Positions 17,927 through 27,135 are shown, numbered from the stretch's first letter. The stretch: DNA of 64,000 nucleotides from Paenibacillus sp. ACRRX (GCF_022346885.1 NZ_JAKRNK010000002.1:1-64000), one strand, 5' to 3'. Notes: generated from the letters alone by a model not told the origin. Translations and numbers: made by a program.

Positions 17927-20900
17927 TTATTTCAAACCATTTAACATGCGTAGAATTAAAGTAACTGCGTCGGCTCTAGTTGTAGAAACATTAGGATTAA
18001 ATTTACCATCCCCATTCCCCTTTATCAGACCTGCTTTTGCAGCTGCTGCTACAAAGGGTTTGGCCCATACTGGAATCTGATCTGCATCATCAAATGTCAG
18101 CGTCACATTTGGATGTACTTCAAGACCCCGTGCACGGACAATCATAACAACGAGCTCACTTCTGGTCACTTCTTTATTTGCACGGAATGTACCATCTTCA
18201 TAGCCTGAAATATATCCCGCTTTTGCAAGTGCTTGAATGAATGGCCGTGCCCATGCTGGTGTTTGACTTTCATCCACAAAACCAAATGCTGTATGCACTT
18301 GCTCCAATTTCAGAGCTCTAGCTAACATAGTTGAAAGCTCACCGCGAGTTATTGTACCATTCGGCCTGAAGGTTCCATTCTCATAGCCTTTTACAAAACC
18401 AAGTTCAACTGATTTTTCAATGGCAGCCTTAGCCCAATGATCTGTGATGTCTGACAAATCTACTTTAGGCGTTTCTGGATCAGTAGGTTTCACTGGTTCT
18501 ATCGGTTCGGTAGGTTCTGTTGGTTCTGTTGGTTTAGGATTAGGTGTTGGTGTTGTTGGACCCGGTGATGGTGTCGATCCGCCACCCGTTGAGCTAGCTT
18601 CAGTCCTTACCGTTACAGGGAGACCATCACTCCAGTTTCCTGCTGTATCACCCGCTTTAACCTCAAAGTTATAGCTCGTGTTTGCTGTTAGACCACTGAC
18701 AGTATAGCTCGTAATATGACTTGGTAATTGAATGAATTCAACACCATTCTTGTATATCTTATAACTGATTACACTTGTATCATCCGTTGCTGCTGTCCAT
18801 GAAAGTAATAGACTCTTTTCACCAACACTTGAAGCTAATAAATGTGCACCTTGCGGCCATGTAGGTGCGGTTTTGTCTACCGGTATATCGTCTTTATACG
18901 CTGCTGTTACTTTAACTGCTTCACCTGGCATGATGAACGTATACTTGTTAGTGTTTGTTGAATCTTGGGTTAATGTCAGGCTTGCTGGCGTTACGATCCA
19001 CTTTTCGAACGCTTTACCCACAGGTGTATCCAGTGTAACAGTTACGATTTCACCCTTCTTGGCAGCCTGTTTATCTGCTGATACACCATCCACATTTACG
19101 GTGTAAGTCTTTCCGAGATCAAATGTTGTCGTGTACGTCCTGCCAAGCGATCCTGAAGTGTTGATTTCAATGCTAACACCATCTTGTATCGGTGTAACTT
19201 TCATACCCGTATCTGCTGCTAACAATGTCAAGTTCGGTTGATGGACTTCAATTGTCACTGTGTTTTGCTTTTGGGTTGGGTCCGATATCGCAATTGTCAG
19301 TTCACCACTGTCTTCTTTCATGATGACAGCAGCAGCGGATTTGGCATTGATACTCCCGACAGAACCCGCGCTCCAAAAATTCGCTGTAGTGATCCCAAGC
19401 TGTTTATTGCTCACTGCCTGAACGGTTGATGTATTGCTCAGCACTTCGACTGCTGGTTGTTCACTATATGCTTGTGTTTGTGCCGTCGTCATACCCGGAA
19501 GCAACACATACTCGTAACTAGCTGCTTGTGGATTGGTCCCATGTTCAAAGGCAATGCTAGCATAGTTGCGTGTCAACTTATCTTTCGATTGAGCGTTGTT
19601 AATGTCATACCAAGAGCCTGTTCTCGCCTCGCGTACGACATGTAGTGTAGGCGCAGTTGGGAAGTAATAGCCCATATCTGCACCAGAACCTGCACGATTG
19701 CCCGCCAGGTGCGCCCAGTTTACATCGTCAAGATCTGCTGCATAATCCAATGCTGTAGGCACCTGCACCCCGTTAATTATAAATGCGTTATCACCGCTGC
19801 TATTCAACTTACGATTATCAACAATCGTCTCTACCGGTTTTACAGCGGCCGACGTTTTACTAATATCTGTACCGAGGGCTACAATTTCATCGTCGAACAT
19901 AAACCATGATTTCTTACCACTTAAATCACTGCCCGTTACTTTCGTTAATGAGAAATCCATGCCGCTTGCACTATACAAATGGTCTAGTAATGCGCCGCCA
20001 ACATGACTTTTCGTATTGTAATAATAGGCCCATTCGCCTGGCATCTTCCCTTCTCCAGAACCGTCTGTCGTCGTGCCTGGCAAACGGAAACTATTAACCG
20101 TTGCCCAAAATCCATCGCGATATTGCAATAAGTCTTCATTATAAATATAGGTCATGCCAAGAGCAGTATCCCAACCTTTTAAATTCTCTTTATTGCCCAT
20201 CTCAAAGGCAGAAATGCGGTCTGAGAACATACTTAGCCCAAAAGCATAATTCGGGCGATGATGCGCAACACGGGCCATACCGTTGAACATGTAACTGTGC
20301 GACAGCTCACCGCGCGGTGCAATGGGATCATTCATCACTTTCTTCAGCAACACCACACTATAAATCGGCAAGCCCTTATAGTAATCATCAAAGGTTGTAT
20401 CCTTGCTTACCCATTCCTTAACCATACTACGTATGTTAACGCTAACTTCTGGAGGTGCACCCTCTGCTAAACTTGCTAAAGCTACAATCGTACCGCGAGC
20501 CGTACCCGAATCTTTTCTGGAGATCCCCCGACCGTTAACCATATCCATGTACAGCCCTTTGTAAATAACTGGTTCAAACGTATCACTCACCCACTTATAA
20601 ATGTTAGCTACACGTGGGTCAGTCACTGGCCATGGTGAATTGTTGAGCAAATAGGTGATATCCGCCGTGCGGCTGAGCCAAACTGCACCATAGCCAGCCG
20701 TATAAGCGATATTCGCATGCTGCACCAGTGAACCATCTTCATATACACCATCACCATTCGTGACATAGTTGTATTCTGATGCAATTGAATCCCGTCCTTG
20801 CGTAATTTTAGCGCTATTCCTACCAATTACGCCGCGAAGAGTTACAACAAGCGCTTTGTCCAGCAAATTGCCACCGGTCTCGATCACGGAGCTATTTTGC

Positions 20901-22312
20901 ACCCGCTTTGTTGGGTTAGGACAATATTTATCAATTGTCCGTATAAAGTTGCCTATTTGCTGATCATTCAACTCATCATACATAAGGATCAAACAATCAT
21001 TTAACAGCTGTGGTGCACCGATTTCAAATCCCCACCAGCTGCTAGAACTGCTGTAGGATAAACGCTCGTTATAACGCTTAGCGTACATCCAATCCAAGGC
21101 ACCTATAATGGCATCCCGCAGCTGTGGATCGTGATAGAAACGGGAAGATTCTGTATTGTAAGCGGTTGCCATTGTTTTAATACGAGTAAACTCGCTAACC
21201 ATGTTGTTGGCATGCTGCTCCTTCGTATCAACACTATCCGTAAGATCTGACCATAAATATTTGCGACTGTTATCATTAGTACTAAGTGTATCAAGATAAC
21301 CACTCTTCGTGGCATTGGATACACTATTGTCCATCTCAGCTACTAGTGCCTGAATAGCAGGATCAGCAGCAAGGCTAGCATCTGCAGCACCGACTAACTT
21401 CTGCTTCCACCGTGAACGCAATTGGTCATAAGCAGCTGTTGTTTCTGCGGAGTCTACACCAATGTTACTTTGTGCCTTTATCATCTGGTCTTCTGTTGCA
21501 GCAGTAATTGTAGCTACACCTGCAGCAACTGCTGTTACATTACCAACTTGATCAACAGCAGCTACGTTCTCATTGGTAGTACTCCATATTACTTTGGGAG
21601 ATGGTAGGTGATTTGGAGTAATGGATAATGTAAGCGGTTTCGTTTCTCCAACCGTCATCATCCTTGCCGTCGGTTCAAGCGTTAACCCCGTTATGCCGTC
21701 ATATTCCTCCAGTCGAATGTTATCAAACCACACTTTGCCGGTACAATTTTCTAAAAACAATTCAACAAAAAATTTGGCACCACCAGCCGGCACCGTCAAA
21801 AAAACTTGCTGCATTGTCCAATCATTTGTACCATACACTTTCGTTGAAATAGGTCCATCTATTAATTTTGAGTTAGAAGCATTCTGCACAGAGGTGCGAA
21901 AATAAACGCCGCTGCCACCTGCAATATTTTCGGCTTTATACCATACTTGTAAGCGGTAAGATTTACCGGCCTCAACAGGTGCCTTTGTATTAATAGATAC
22001 GCGGCTTGTTTTGGAAGCATCAATCAACAGCGATTGCTGACCACTATACTGATTATAGGTATCGACCGTTACACTTACTGTTCTCCCAACGGGTTTACCA
22101 GAACCTACAGGAATCCATGTGTCCCAATTAATTGGTGCGGGATTTGTATCCGTATATTGCGTCCAAGTCCCGCTCGGCACCGCTGTCATTTCGAAATCAC
22201 CATTTGGCACAACATTATTAGTATTAGATGACATCGCCACACCTGTACCAACAGGCAACAACGTGACTACTATCGTAATTACTAGTAACAAACTTAGTAT
22301 TCTTTTCATCAC
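17927..22312 (-). CDS. Secreted, SLH-anchored polysaccharide lyase family 8
   Basis: 1461 residues, multi-domain. Order: signal peptide (1-27); CBM4/9-like beta-sandwich (about 33-208, ending KVWFDNIRLEEYDG); Big2 domain (about 210-290); PL8 alpha/alpha toroid, central and C-terminal beta domains (about 295-1010); a bacterial-repeat beta domain (about 1015-1090); fibronectin III (about 1095-1190); a Pro/Thr-rich linker; and three SLH motifs (about 1240-1461) for non-covalent cell-wall anchoring. Catalytic residues fit PL8: Asn in SVIETGGNLLDKA, His and Tyr nine residues apart in HANIAYTAGYG, and Arg in NGRGISRKDSG. PL8 lyases cut hyaluronan, chondroitin or xanthan by beta-elimination and leave unsaturated uronates for GH88. 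The exact substrate is undecided. It starts 129 bp downstream of the binding-protein gene. Confidence 0.93.
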   Translation of the reverse strand: MMKRILSLLLVITIVVTLLPVGTGVAMSSNTNNVVPNGDFEMTAVPSGTWTQYTDTNPAPINWDTWIPVGSGKPVGRTVSVTVDTYNQYSGQQSLLIDASKTSRVSINTKAPVEAGKSYRLQVWYKAENIAGGSGVYFRTSVQNASNSKLIDGPISTKVYGTNDWTMQQVFLTVPAGGAKFFVELFLENCTGKVWFDNIRLEEYDGITGLTLEPTARMMTVGETKPLTLSITPNHLPSPKVIWSTTNENVAAVDQVGNVTAVAAGVATITAATEDQMIKAQSNIGVDSAETTAAYDQLRSRWKQKLVGAADASLAADPAIQALVAEMDNSVSNATKSGYLDTLSTNDNSRKYLWSDLTDSVDTKEQHANNMVSEFTRIKTMATAYNTESSRFYHDPQLRDAIIGALDWMYAKRYNERLSYSSSSSWWGFEIGAPQLLNDCLILMYDELNDQQIGNFIRTIDKYCPNPTKRVQNSSVIETGGNLLDKALVVTLRGVIGRNSAKITQGRDSIASEYNYVTNGDGVYEDGSLVQHANIAYTAGYGAVWLSRTADITYLLNNSPWPVTDPRVANIYKWVSDTFEPVIYKGLYMDMVNGRGISRKDSGTARGTIVALASLAEGAPPEVSVNIRSMVKEWVSKDTTFDDYYKGLPIYSVVLLKKVMNDPIAPRGELSHSYMFNGMARVAHHRPNYAFGLSMFSDRISAFEMGNKENLKGWDTALGMTYIYNEDLLQYRDGFWATVNSFRLPGTTTDGSGEGKMPGEWAYYYNTKSHVGGALLDHLYSASGMDFSLTKVTGSDLSGKKSWFMFDDEIVALGTDISKTSAAVKPVETIVDNRKLNSSGDNAFIINGVQVPTALDYAADLDDVNWAHLAGNRAGSGADMGYYFPTAPTLHVVREARTGSWYDINNAQSKDKLTRNYASIAFEHGTNPQAASYEYVLLPGMTTAQTQAYSEQPAVEVLSNTSTVQAVSNKQLGITTANFWSAGSVGSINAKSAAAVIMKEDSGELTIAISDPTQKQNTVTIEVHQPNLTLLAADTGMKVTPIQDGVSIEINTSGSLGRTYTTTFDLGKTYTVNVDGVSADKQAAKKGEIVTVTLDTPVGKAFEKWIVTPASLTLTQDSTNTNKYTFIMPGEAVKVTAAYKDDIPVDKTAPTWPQGAHLLASSVGEKSLLLSWTAATDDTSVISYKIYKNGVEFIQLPSHITSYTVSGLTANTSYNFEVKAGDTAGNWSDGLPVTVRTEASSTGGGSTPSPGPTTPTPNPKPTEPTEPTEPIEPVKPTDPETPKVDLSDITDHWAKAAIEKSVELGFVKGYENGTFRPNGTITRGELSTMLARALKLEQVHTAFGFVDESQTPAWARPFIQALAKAGYISGYEDGTFRANKEVTRSELVVMIVRARGLEVHPNVTLTFDDADQIPVWAKPFVAAAAKAGLIKGNGDGKFNPNVSTTRADAVTLILRMLNGLK

Positions 22313-22342
22313 TCTTCACCCCAGCCCTGAGCATATACTTCA

Positions 22343-22400
22343 AAGGCGTCCCTATCCACGCTATTTACGTAATATATAGCATGGAATGTAGAGACGCCTT
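22343..22400 (-). other. Long hairpin between the binding-protein and PL8 genes
   Basis: AAGGCGTC (22343-22350) pairs with GACGCCTT (22393-22400). The stem continues inward through partly paired arms (CCTATCCACGCTAT against ATAGCATGGAATG-type sequence). There is no strong T-run. Such hairpins often stabilise the 3' end of binding-protein mRNA and lower expression of the gene that follows, here PL8. Confidence 0.5.
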
Positions 22401-22440
22401 GTTTCAGCGGATTACTACTTATGATGTTACTTACTAATCG

Positions 22441-23823
22441 TTACTTGTTCTCTTTTTCCTTAATAATCTTTGTTGCTTCTTCAACCATCCATGCTTGTAC
22501 TTTTTCAATTGGCTCGTTGCTAAGCATAAATTTGCTGAAGCCATCGCCGATCACTTTTGTTAAATCAGCACTCGAAGTGGTTAGCACCTTGGAAGCATCC
22601 AAATACTTAATATCGTCACCAAACAGTGTGTATTTTAACGACTCTACATCGTACTTGTCCGTGTTTTTACCGATCATACGCTCCAATAGTGCAGTTTGAT
22701 CTGCTTTCTTCCAACCGGAAAACTCTAGTCTATTCGTTGAATCTGCTGTAGACATAAAGCGCATCAGCTTATAGGACTCTTCCTTGTGCTTCGTTGTTGA
22801 ACCCATTGCTAATTGCGAACCACCAACAAAGTATTTACCGTCCTCATATTCTTTAGGCAAAGCATTCTTTGGAGGCAAAGGAACTGGCGCGAAAGCAGTC
22901 ACAAAATCATGTGGATACTGCTCAAGATTACCTGGATCAGGAATCGTGAAGCTACCTGACATGATCGCCGCTGCACTTCCGCCGAAGAATTCACTGCGAT
23001 AGTTAAGCTTAGCTGCTAAAATATCCGCGTATGGTTTCGCTGACTTATCTACGCTCTCCATGTCTTTACGCAGTTGGAAGAAGTACGGATAGGTCGGGTC
23101 AGCCAGAATTGTACTGCCATCGTCATAGCGGAACGGATCTTTCATAACCGTTTGCGCTGGGGCATTCATATACAATTCCCATGTATGGAAATATGTGCCG
23201 TATCGTTTATCTACGCCTTCACCTTTTGTTAGCTTCTTCGCATAGTCACGATAGTCATCCCATGTCCAGCCGAATTTAGGAACAGGCAGTCCCGCTTCAT
23301 CCAAAGCATTCTTATTGAGCATTACATACGTATAACCTGATGTATATTGCATCCCGTAATACTTGCCATCTACTTCCGGATTTACATAATACTCATCCGT
23401 CGCTTTCAAACCTTCTTTATCATAGAATTCATTTAGTGGCGTAAATGCACTGCGAACTGCTCTTTCAACGACCGCTGATGAACTTGGTAATTGAACGACG
23501 TCTACTTCATCTCCTGACGAAATAAGAAAGTCTAATTTCTTCAACATTTCTAATGAATTACCTGGAACGAGCACGACATGCTCAACTTTAATACCTGGGT
23601 TAGCTGCTTCAAACTCACGCAGCATTGCGTCTGTAGCCCCTTCTTGGGAATCATTATCCCAGTTATAGTACTTAAGCGTCACTTCTTTCGTCCCTGCATC
23701 TGCAGTACCGTTCGATTGTGCTGATTCGTCAGCAGCTTTGCTTCCACAAGCGCTTGTAAACATCATTAATGCTAGCAGTATACATGTGGACATAAGAAAA
23801 TTACGTTTAGCTTTTCTTGCCAT
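22441..23823 (-). CDS. ABC transporter sugar-binding lipoprotein
   Basis: 460 residues. A lipoprotein signal ends in a lipobox around MFTSACGS, so the mature protein is tethered to the membrane outside. The body is a type 1 extracellular solute-binding protein (LKYYNWDNDSQEGATDAMLREFEAANPGIKVE, FGWTWDDYRDYAKKLT, SYKLMRFMSTADS). It should deliver oligosaccharides made by the PL8 lyase to the two permeases upstream. Unlike most such operons, the binding-protein gene follows the permeases and has its own promoter with an activator site and a cre box. No ATPase is encoded nearby, so a shared MsmX-type subunit is expected. Confidence 0.9.
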   Translation of the reverse strand: MARKAKRNFLMSTCILLALMMFTSACGSKAADESAQSNGTADAGTKEVTLKYYNWDNDSQEGATDAMLREFEAANPGIKVEHVVLVPGNSLEMLKKLDFLISSGDEVDVVQLPSSSAVVERAVRSAFTPLNEFYDKEGLKATDEYYVNPEVDGKYYGMQYTSGYTYVMLNKNALDEAGLPVPKFGWTWDDYRDYAKKLTKGEGVDKRYGTYFHTWELYMNAPAQTVMKDPFRYDDGSTILADPTYPYFFQLRKDMESVDKSAKPYADILAAKLNYRSEFFGGSAAAIMSGSFTIPDPGNLEQYPHDFVTAFAPVPLPPKNALPKEYEDGKYFVGGSQLAMGSTTKHKEESYKLMRFMSTADSTNRLEFSGWKKADQTALLERMIGKNTDKYDVESLKYTLFGDDIKYLDASKVLTTSSADLTKVIGDGFSKFMLSNEPIEKVQAWMVEEATKIIKEKENK

Positions 23824-23864
23824 GTGCGAATTCCCCCTAAATGTATTGTCTTAACCAAGAGGCT

Positions 23865-23878
23865 TGTTAGCGCTTACA
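23865..23878 (-). promoter_or_regulatory. cre box (CcpA) at the start of the binding-protein transcript
   Basis: TGTTAGCGCTTACA, nearly palindromic, matches 13 of 14 positions of TGWAANCGNTNWCA. It lies directly downstream of the -10 TATACT (23884-23889), so it covers the expected transcription start. CcpA bound here would repress in glucose. Confidence 0.65.
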
Positions 23879-23883
23879 GACAC

Positions 23884-23951
23884 AGTATATAACGTTTGCA
23901 ACTTGCTTGCGTGTATAATTTTGTGCTTGTGCGATAACGATTTTGACCTTT
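23884..23951 (-). promoter_or_regulatory. Promoter and activator site of the binding-protein gene
   Basis: A -10 TATACT lies at 23884-23889. ATTTTGTGCTT (TGTGC 23922-23926) and ATTTTGACCTTT (TGACC 23944-23948) are direct repeats 22 bp apart. The distal copy is 55 bp from the -10. Confidence 0.66.
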
Positions 23952-23998
23952 TTGAAGACTCTAATGATGTCTACGGAATGATCATGAGTCTGTATGGC

Positions 23999-24838
23999 CT
24001 AACCTTTCACACCACCAAGGGCGATCCCATCAATAACTTGTTTCTGCAATACAATAAACACAATCAACAGAGGAATAATCGCTGACACTGCCGCCATCAT
24101 CATAATTGCATCGTTGGTCGTGTAATCATCCCTAAACAATGTCATGCCTAGCGGAACGGTATACAATGATTTCGTTTGCAAGAAGATTAACGGATTTTGA
24201 TAATCATTCCACGACCAGATGAACTTAATAATCGCCACCGTCGCGATCACGGGCTGACAGAGTGGAATCATAATCGAAGTGAAGCTACGCAGGTGCCCTG
24301 CACCGTCAATTCTAGCAGCTTCCAAAATATCATCACTCACACCGGCCATAAATTGACGCAGTAAAAATGTAAAATAGATTGAAAACATCCCCATAAATAT
24401 TAGTGCTGCATGGGTGTCATATAACCCCATCCAACGAATCAGCATGAAGCGAGGAATGAGCGTCGCTTGATCCGGAATAATCATCATGGCTAGCAGCATG
24501 GCAAATACGAAGTTTCGACCGCGAAATTTTAGTTTCGTAAATGAATAGGCTGCCATCATTGATATGATTAGCGATAATACAGTAACGATAATCGATATTT
24601 TAATTGAATTCAGATAAATATTGGCGAACGGTACATTTTCCATCCATACTGCCTTAAAGTTATTAATCACGTTGATGGAGCTCGGAATCCATTCAATCGG
24701 AAAGCGCATCACATCTTTTTCAAATTTGAATGCCGACGATACCATCCATATTAATGGAAAGATGAAAAAAATGGACAATATCCCCATTAACACTGTAGCG
24801 ACAATTTTAGAAAATTTATTACGTAAGTTTAGCATCAA
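23999..24838 (-). CDS. ABC sugar transporter permease (MalG/YesQ type)
   Basis: 279 residues, six predicted membrane helices. The cytoplasmic EAA loop DDILEAARIDGAGHLRSFTSIMIPLCQP contacts the ATPase. The C-terminus KQVIDGIALGGVKG is typical of the MalG group. It forms the membrane channel with the preceding permease gene (17 bp upstream). Confidence 0.92.
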   Translation of the reverse strand: MMLNLRNKFSKIVATVLMGILSIFFIFPLIWMVSSAFKFEKDVMRFPIEWIPSSINVINNFKAVWMENVPFANIYLNSIKISIIVTVLSLIISMMAAYSFTKLKFRGRNFVFAMLLAMMIIPDQATLIPRFMLIRWMGLYDTHAALIFMGMFSIYFTFLLRQFMAGVSDDILEAARIDGAGHLRSFTSIMIPLCQPVIATVAIIKFIWSWNDYQNPLIFLQTKSLYTVPLGMTLFRDDYTTNDAIMMMAAVSAIIPLLIVFIVLQKQVIDGIALGGVKG

Positions 24839-24854
24839 TATTCTCCCCTTTCTA

Positions 24855-25802
24855 TTAAAATGATTCTTCTTGGCGCATCTTCCACGTTGCCGCCGTAATC
24901 AGACCGATAATCGCAAATAACAGCCAAGATATTGCAGATGCATAGCCCATATTGTAGTTGACAAAACCTTCTTGATAGATGCGGAATACAATTACCGTTG
25001 ATGAATTATCAGGGCCGCCTTCGGTCAAATACGAAATAATATCGAACACTTTAAATGAACCAATTAGCATCGTAATGAGCAAGAAGAACGTCGTTGGTCG
25101 GAGCAGCGGGATCGTGATATTGAAAAACTTCTTCAGCCCCGTCGCCCCATCAATTTCTGCCGCTTCATATAATTCTTCGGAAATATTGGACAATCCCGCC
25201 ATATATATAATAATCGTATAACCAAGCCCTGCCCACGAACTAATAATGGCAACCGCGATTAGTGATGTTTTCGGATCAACGAGCCATTTCGGGGGATTCG
25301 ATACACCAAGATCCATTAGAATTTGATTAATAGGGCCTAGTGAAGGGTGGAACAAAATGCTCCACACTGCTGCCACAGCGATAATCGAAGAAATGTAAGG
25401 TATGAAGAATACGACTTTAAAATAACTTTTAAAGTACACTTTACTATGAATAACAACCGCTAGCACAAGCGCAATCGCTATCGGCAATGGCACGGTTAAC
25501 ACCGTATAGACTAAGTTGTTGTATAATGCCTTCCATATGGTCGGATCTTGAAATAAATGAATGAAGTTTTGCAAACCGGCAAATTTAATTCCTGATACCC
25601 CGGACAATAAATCCCAATCTGTAAAACTTAAATACAACGAGAAACCAAGAGCAAATACATTAAGCAGCAACATACCTATAATTTCCGGCATTAAAAATAG
25701 CCACCCAACTAATGCTTCCTTTCTCCGTGGCGACCAAAATTTCTTCACTACGTGCTCCACCTGCTGCTTCGGGAGCTGATAACTTGATTTTGTCTCTTCC
25801 AC
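24855..25802 (-). CDS. ABC sugar transporter permease (MalF/YesP type)
   Basis: 315 residues. A cytoplasmic N-tail is followed by six helices. The EAA loop SEELYEAAEIDGATGLKKFFNITIPLLRP and the motif GGPDNSSTVIVFRIYQEGF mark the MalF/UgpA group of oligosaccharide importers. It is the first gene of the permease unit, under the best-conserved TGACC promoter of the locus. Confidence 0.92.
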   Translation of the reverse strand: MEETKSSYQLPKQQVEHVVKKFWSPRRKEALVGWLFLMPEIIGMLLLNVFALGFSLYLSFTDWDLLSGVSGIKFAGLQNFIHLFQDPTIWKALYNNLVYTVLTVPLPIAIALVLAVVIHSKVYFKSYFKVVFFIPYISSIIAVAAVWSILFHPSLGPINQILMDLGVSNPPKWLVDPKTSLIAVAIISSWAGLGYTIIIYMAGLSNISEELYEAAEIDGATGLKKFFNITIPLLRPTTFFLLITMLIGSFKVFDIISYLTEGGPDNSSTVIVFRIYQEGFVNYNMGYASAISWLLFAIIGLITAATWKMRQEESF

Positions 25803-25837
25803 TATGATGTCACCTCAGCTTATATTTTGTTGACTTC

Positions 25838-25904
25838 ATCATAAGCGGCAGACAAGGTAGAACAAAGGATGGATTATGACCTAGTGGGGTAAAATTTTGA
25901 CCTT
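25838..25904 (-). promoter_or_regulatory. Permease operon promoter with paired activator half-sites
   Basis: A -10 TATGAT (top 25838-25843) is accompanied by GGATTATGACCT (TGACC 25877-25881) and AAAATTTTGACCTTT (TGACC 25898-25902). The block is nearly identical to that before the GH112 gene (GGATTATGACC, then TAAAATTTTGACCTTT), and the -10 spacing of 33 bp is the same. Confidence 0.74.
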
Positions 25905-26020
25905 TGTCATGTAAGGACAAAGGTGGGCTTAAAACCTGCTGAGGGAAGTCAATGTTTTTTTAGAGCTTATTAAGAGCTGTGTTTTCAGCAACTTTTTTTT
26001 GAAAAATGTCTCTAAAACAA

Positions 26021-26053
26021 AAAAATGCCTGTAATCCATACAGGCATTTTTTA
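26021..26053 (-). terminator. Strong rho-independent terminator
   Basis: AAAAATGCCTGT pairs with ACAGGCATTTTT and has T-runs on both strands. It lies 93 bp past the stop of the gene remnant at 26146 and insulates the permease promoter from upstream transcription. The remaining bases between 25803 and 26145 show no gene. Confidence 0.88.
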
Positions 26054-26145
26054 AAGCTATTCTGTTGAATTTATCACCAATGACATGGCAACATGCCTGA
26101 GCTGTTCGACCGATTCCCTGACTTCAAATTCATCAAATGGGTTTA

Positions 26146-26430
26146 CTAATTATCAGTCCATTTAGCTACACTAACAGCGACCTGTTCGATTTGACTTTTG
26201 CTCAGGTTACCGTCAGGGGAACTGATCGTCACCGTCCAGTCGTCCAGTTCGAAACCCAGTAGCGGCGTATTGGAAGGTGTATACCACTTCGCGCTGACAC
26301 CGCTCGACAGCTTGACCTCCTTGGATTTATAGCCGGTGGAATAATCCTGGCTGTTGCAGGTCTGCTTCGTATCCAGCTGAATTTGATGGCTGTGGTACGC
26401 TTTGTTATTTCCTTTGAAGTAAGCAGCTAC
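26146..26430 (-). pseudogene. C-terminal remnant of an unrecognised protein
   Basis: 94 sense codons ending in TAG are open from a TAA at 26431-26433, with no start codon in a sensible position. The translation runs VAAYFKGNNKAYHSHQIQLD and ends SKSQIEQVAVSVAKWTDN. Composition and the natural C-terminus followed by a strong terminator suggest real coding sequence, cut off by a deletion on its N-terminal side next to the racemase gene. Local codon use is more GC-rich than its neighbours. I do not recognise the family; small secreted or lipoprotein-type proteins are one possibility. Confidence 0.5.
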
Positions 26431-26445
26431 TTAGGATAACCATGT

Positions 26446-27135
26446 TTATTCTAACGCTGCATTTACTGATTCTATAGCATGTATTACAGTGGTATCAAAT
26501 ACAGGGACTTCTGAATCCTCTTGTTTTATTAACATTCCAATTTCCGTACAGCCTAATATTATTCCTTCCGCACCACTATCAACTAGACGCTTAATCACCT
26601 TTTTGTAATAGTCCCTTGATGCTTGCTGAATGTTTCCTAAACATAACTCTTCATAAATAACCTTATGTACCATGTCCCGTTCAGAAAGATCCGGTACTAG
26701 AACCTTTATACCGTTTGACTCTATTCGAGATTTATAAAAGTCCTGCTCCATAGTAAACTTAGTCCCTAATAATCCTACCGTACTTACATTGGATTTCTTA
26801 ATATGAGCTGCTGTTGCTTCTGCAATATGTAAAACAGGTATGTTTATTTTTTCTTCGATATATTCAATTACTTTATGCATCGTATTTGTACAAATTACAA
26901 TAAATTCTGCCCCTCCTTTTTCTAATGAAAGCGCAACATCTCCTAAAAGCATTCCGGCTTTTTCCCACTCGCCTCTAGCTTGATAACGCTCAACCTCTGC
27001 AAAATCAACACTGTATAACAGACATTTTGCTGAGTGTAAACCACCTAATCTCTTTTTTACTTCTTCATTGATCATTTGGTAATACGCAGATGAAGATTCC
27101 CAACTCATACCTCCAATTAGCCCGATAGTCTTCAT
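26446..27135 (-). CDS. Aspartate/glutamate racemase family protein
   Basis: 229 residues from the ATG at 27135, chosen for its GGGGGA site; an in-frame ATG 54 nt upstream has none. The two-domain Asp/Glu racemase fold is seen: MKTIGLIGGMSWESSSAYY at the N-terminus, catalytic Cys in FIVICTNTMHK, and the second Cys in GIILGCTEIGML. It resembles RacX/YgeA-type broad amino-acid racemases, which are PLP-independent. It lies on the same strand downstream of the yhf/php operon, separated by decayed DNA and a terminator, so a functional link with the PLP racemase-like YhfX there is only a possibility. Confidence 0.88.
   Translation of the reverse strand: MKTIGLIGGMSWESSSAYYQMINEEVKKRLGGLHSAKCLLYSVDFAEVERYQARGEWEKAGMLLGDVALSLEKGGAEFIVICTNTMHKVIEYIEEKINIPVLHIAEATAAHIKKSNVSTVGLLGTKFTMEQDFYKSRIESNGIKVLVPDLSERDMVHKVIYEELCLGNIQQASRDYYKKVIKRLVDSGAEGIILGCTEIGMLIKQEDSEVPVFDTTVIHAIESVNAALE

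Noticed and set aside
18480-18560. Short tandem repeats (GGTTCTGTTGGTT-like)
   Set aside because: They encode the Pro-Thr-Glu linker before the SLH domains of the PL8 lyase and are not an independent repeat element.
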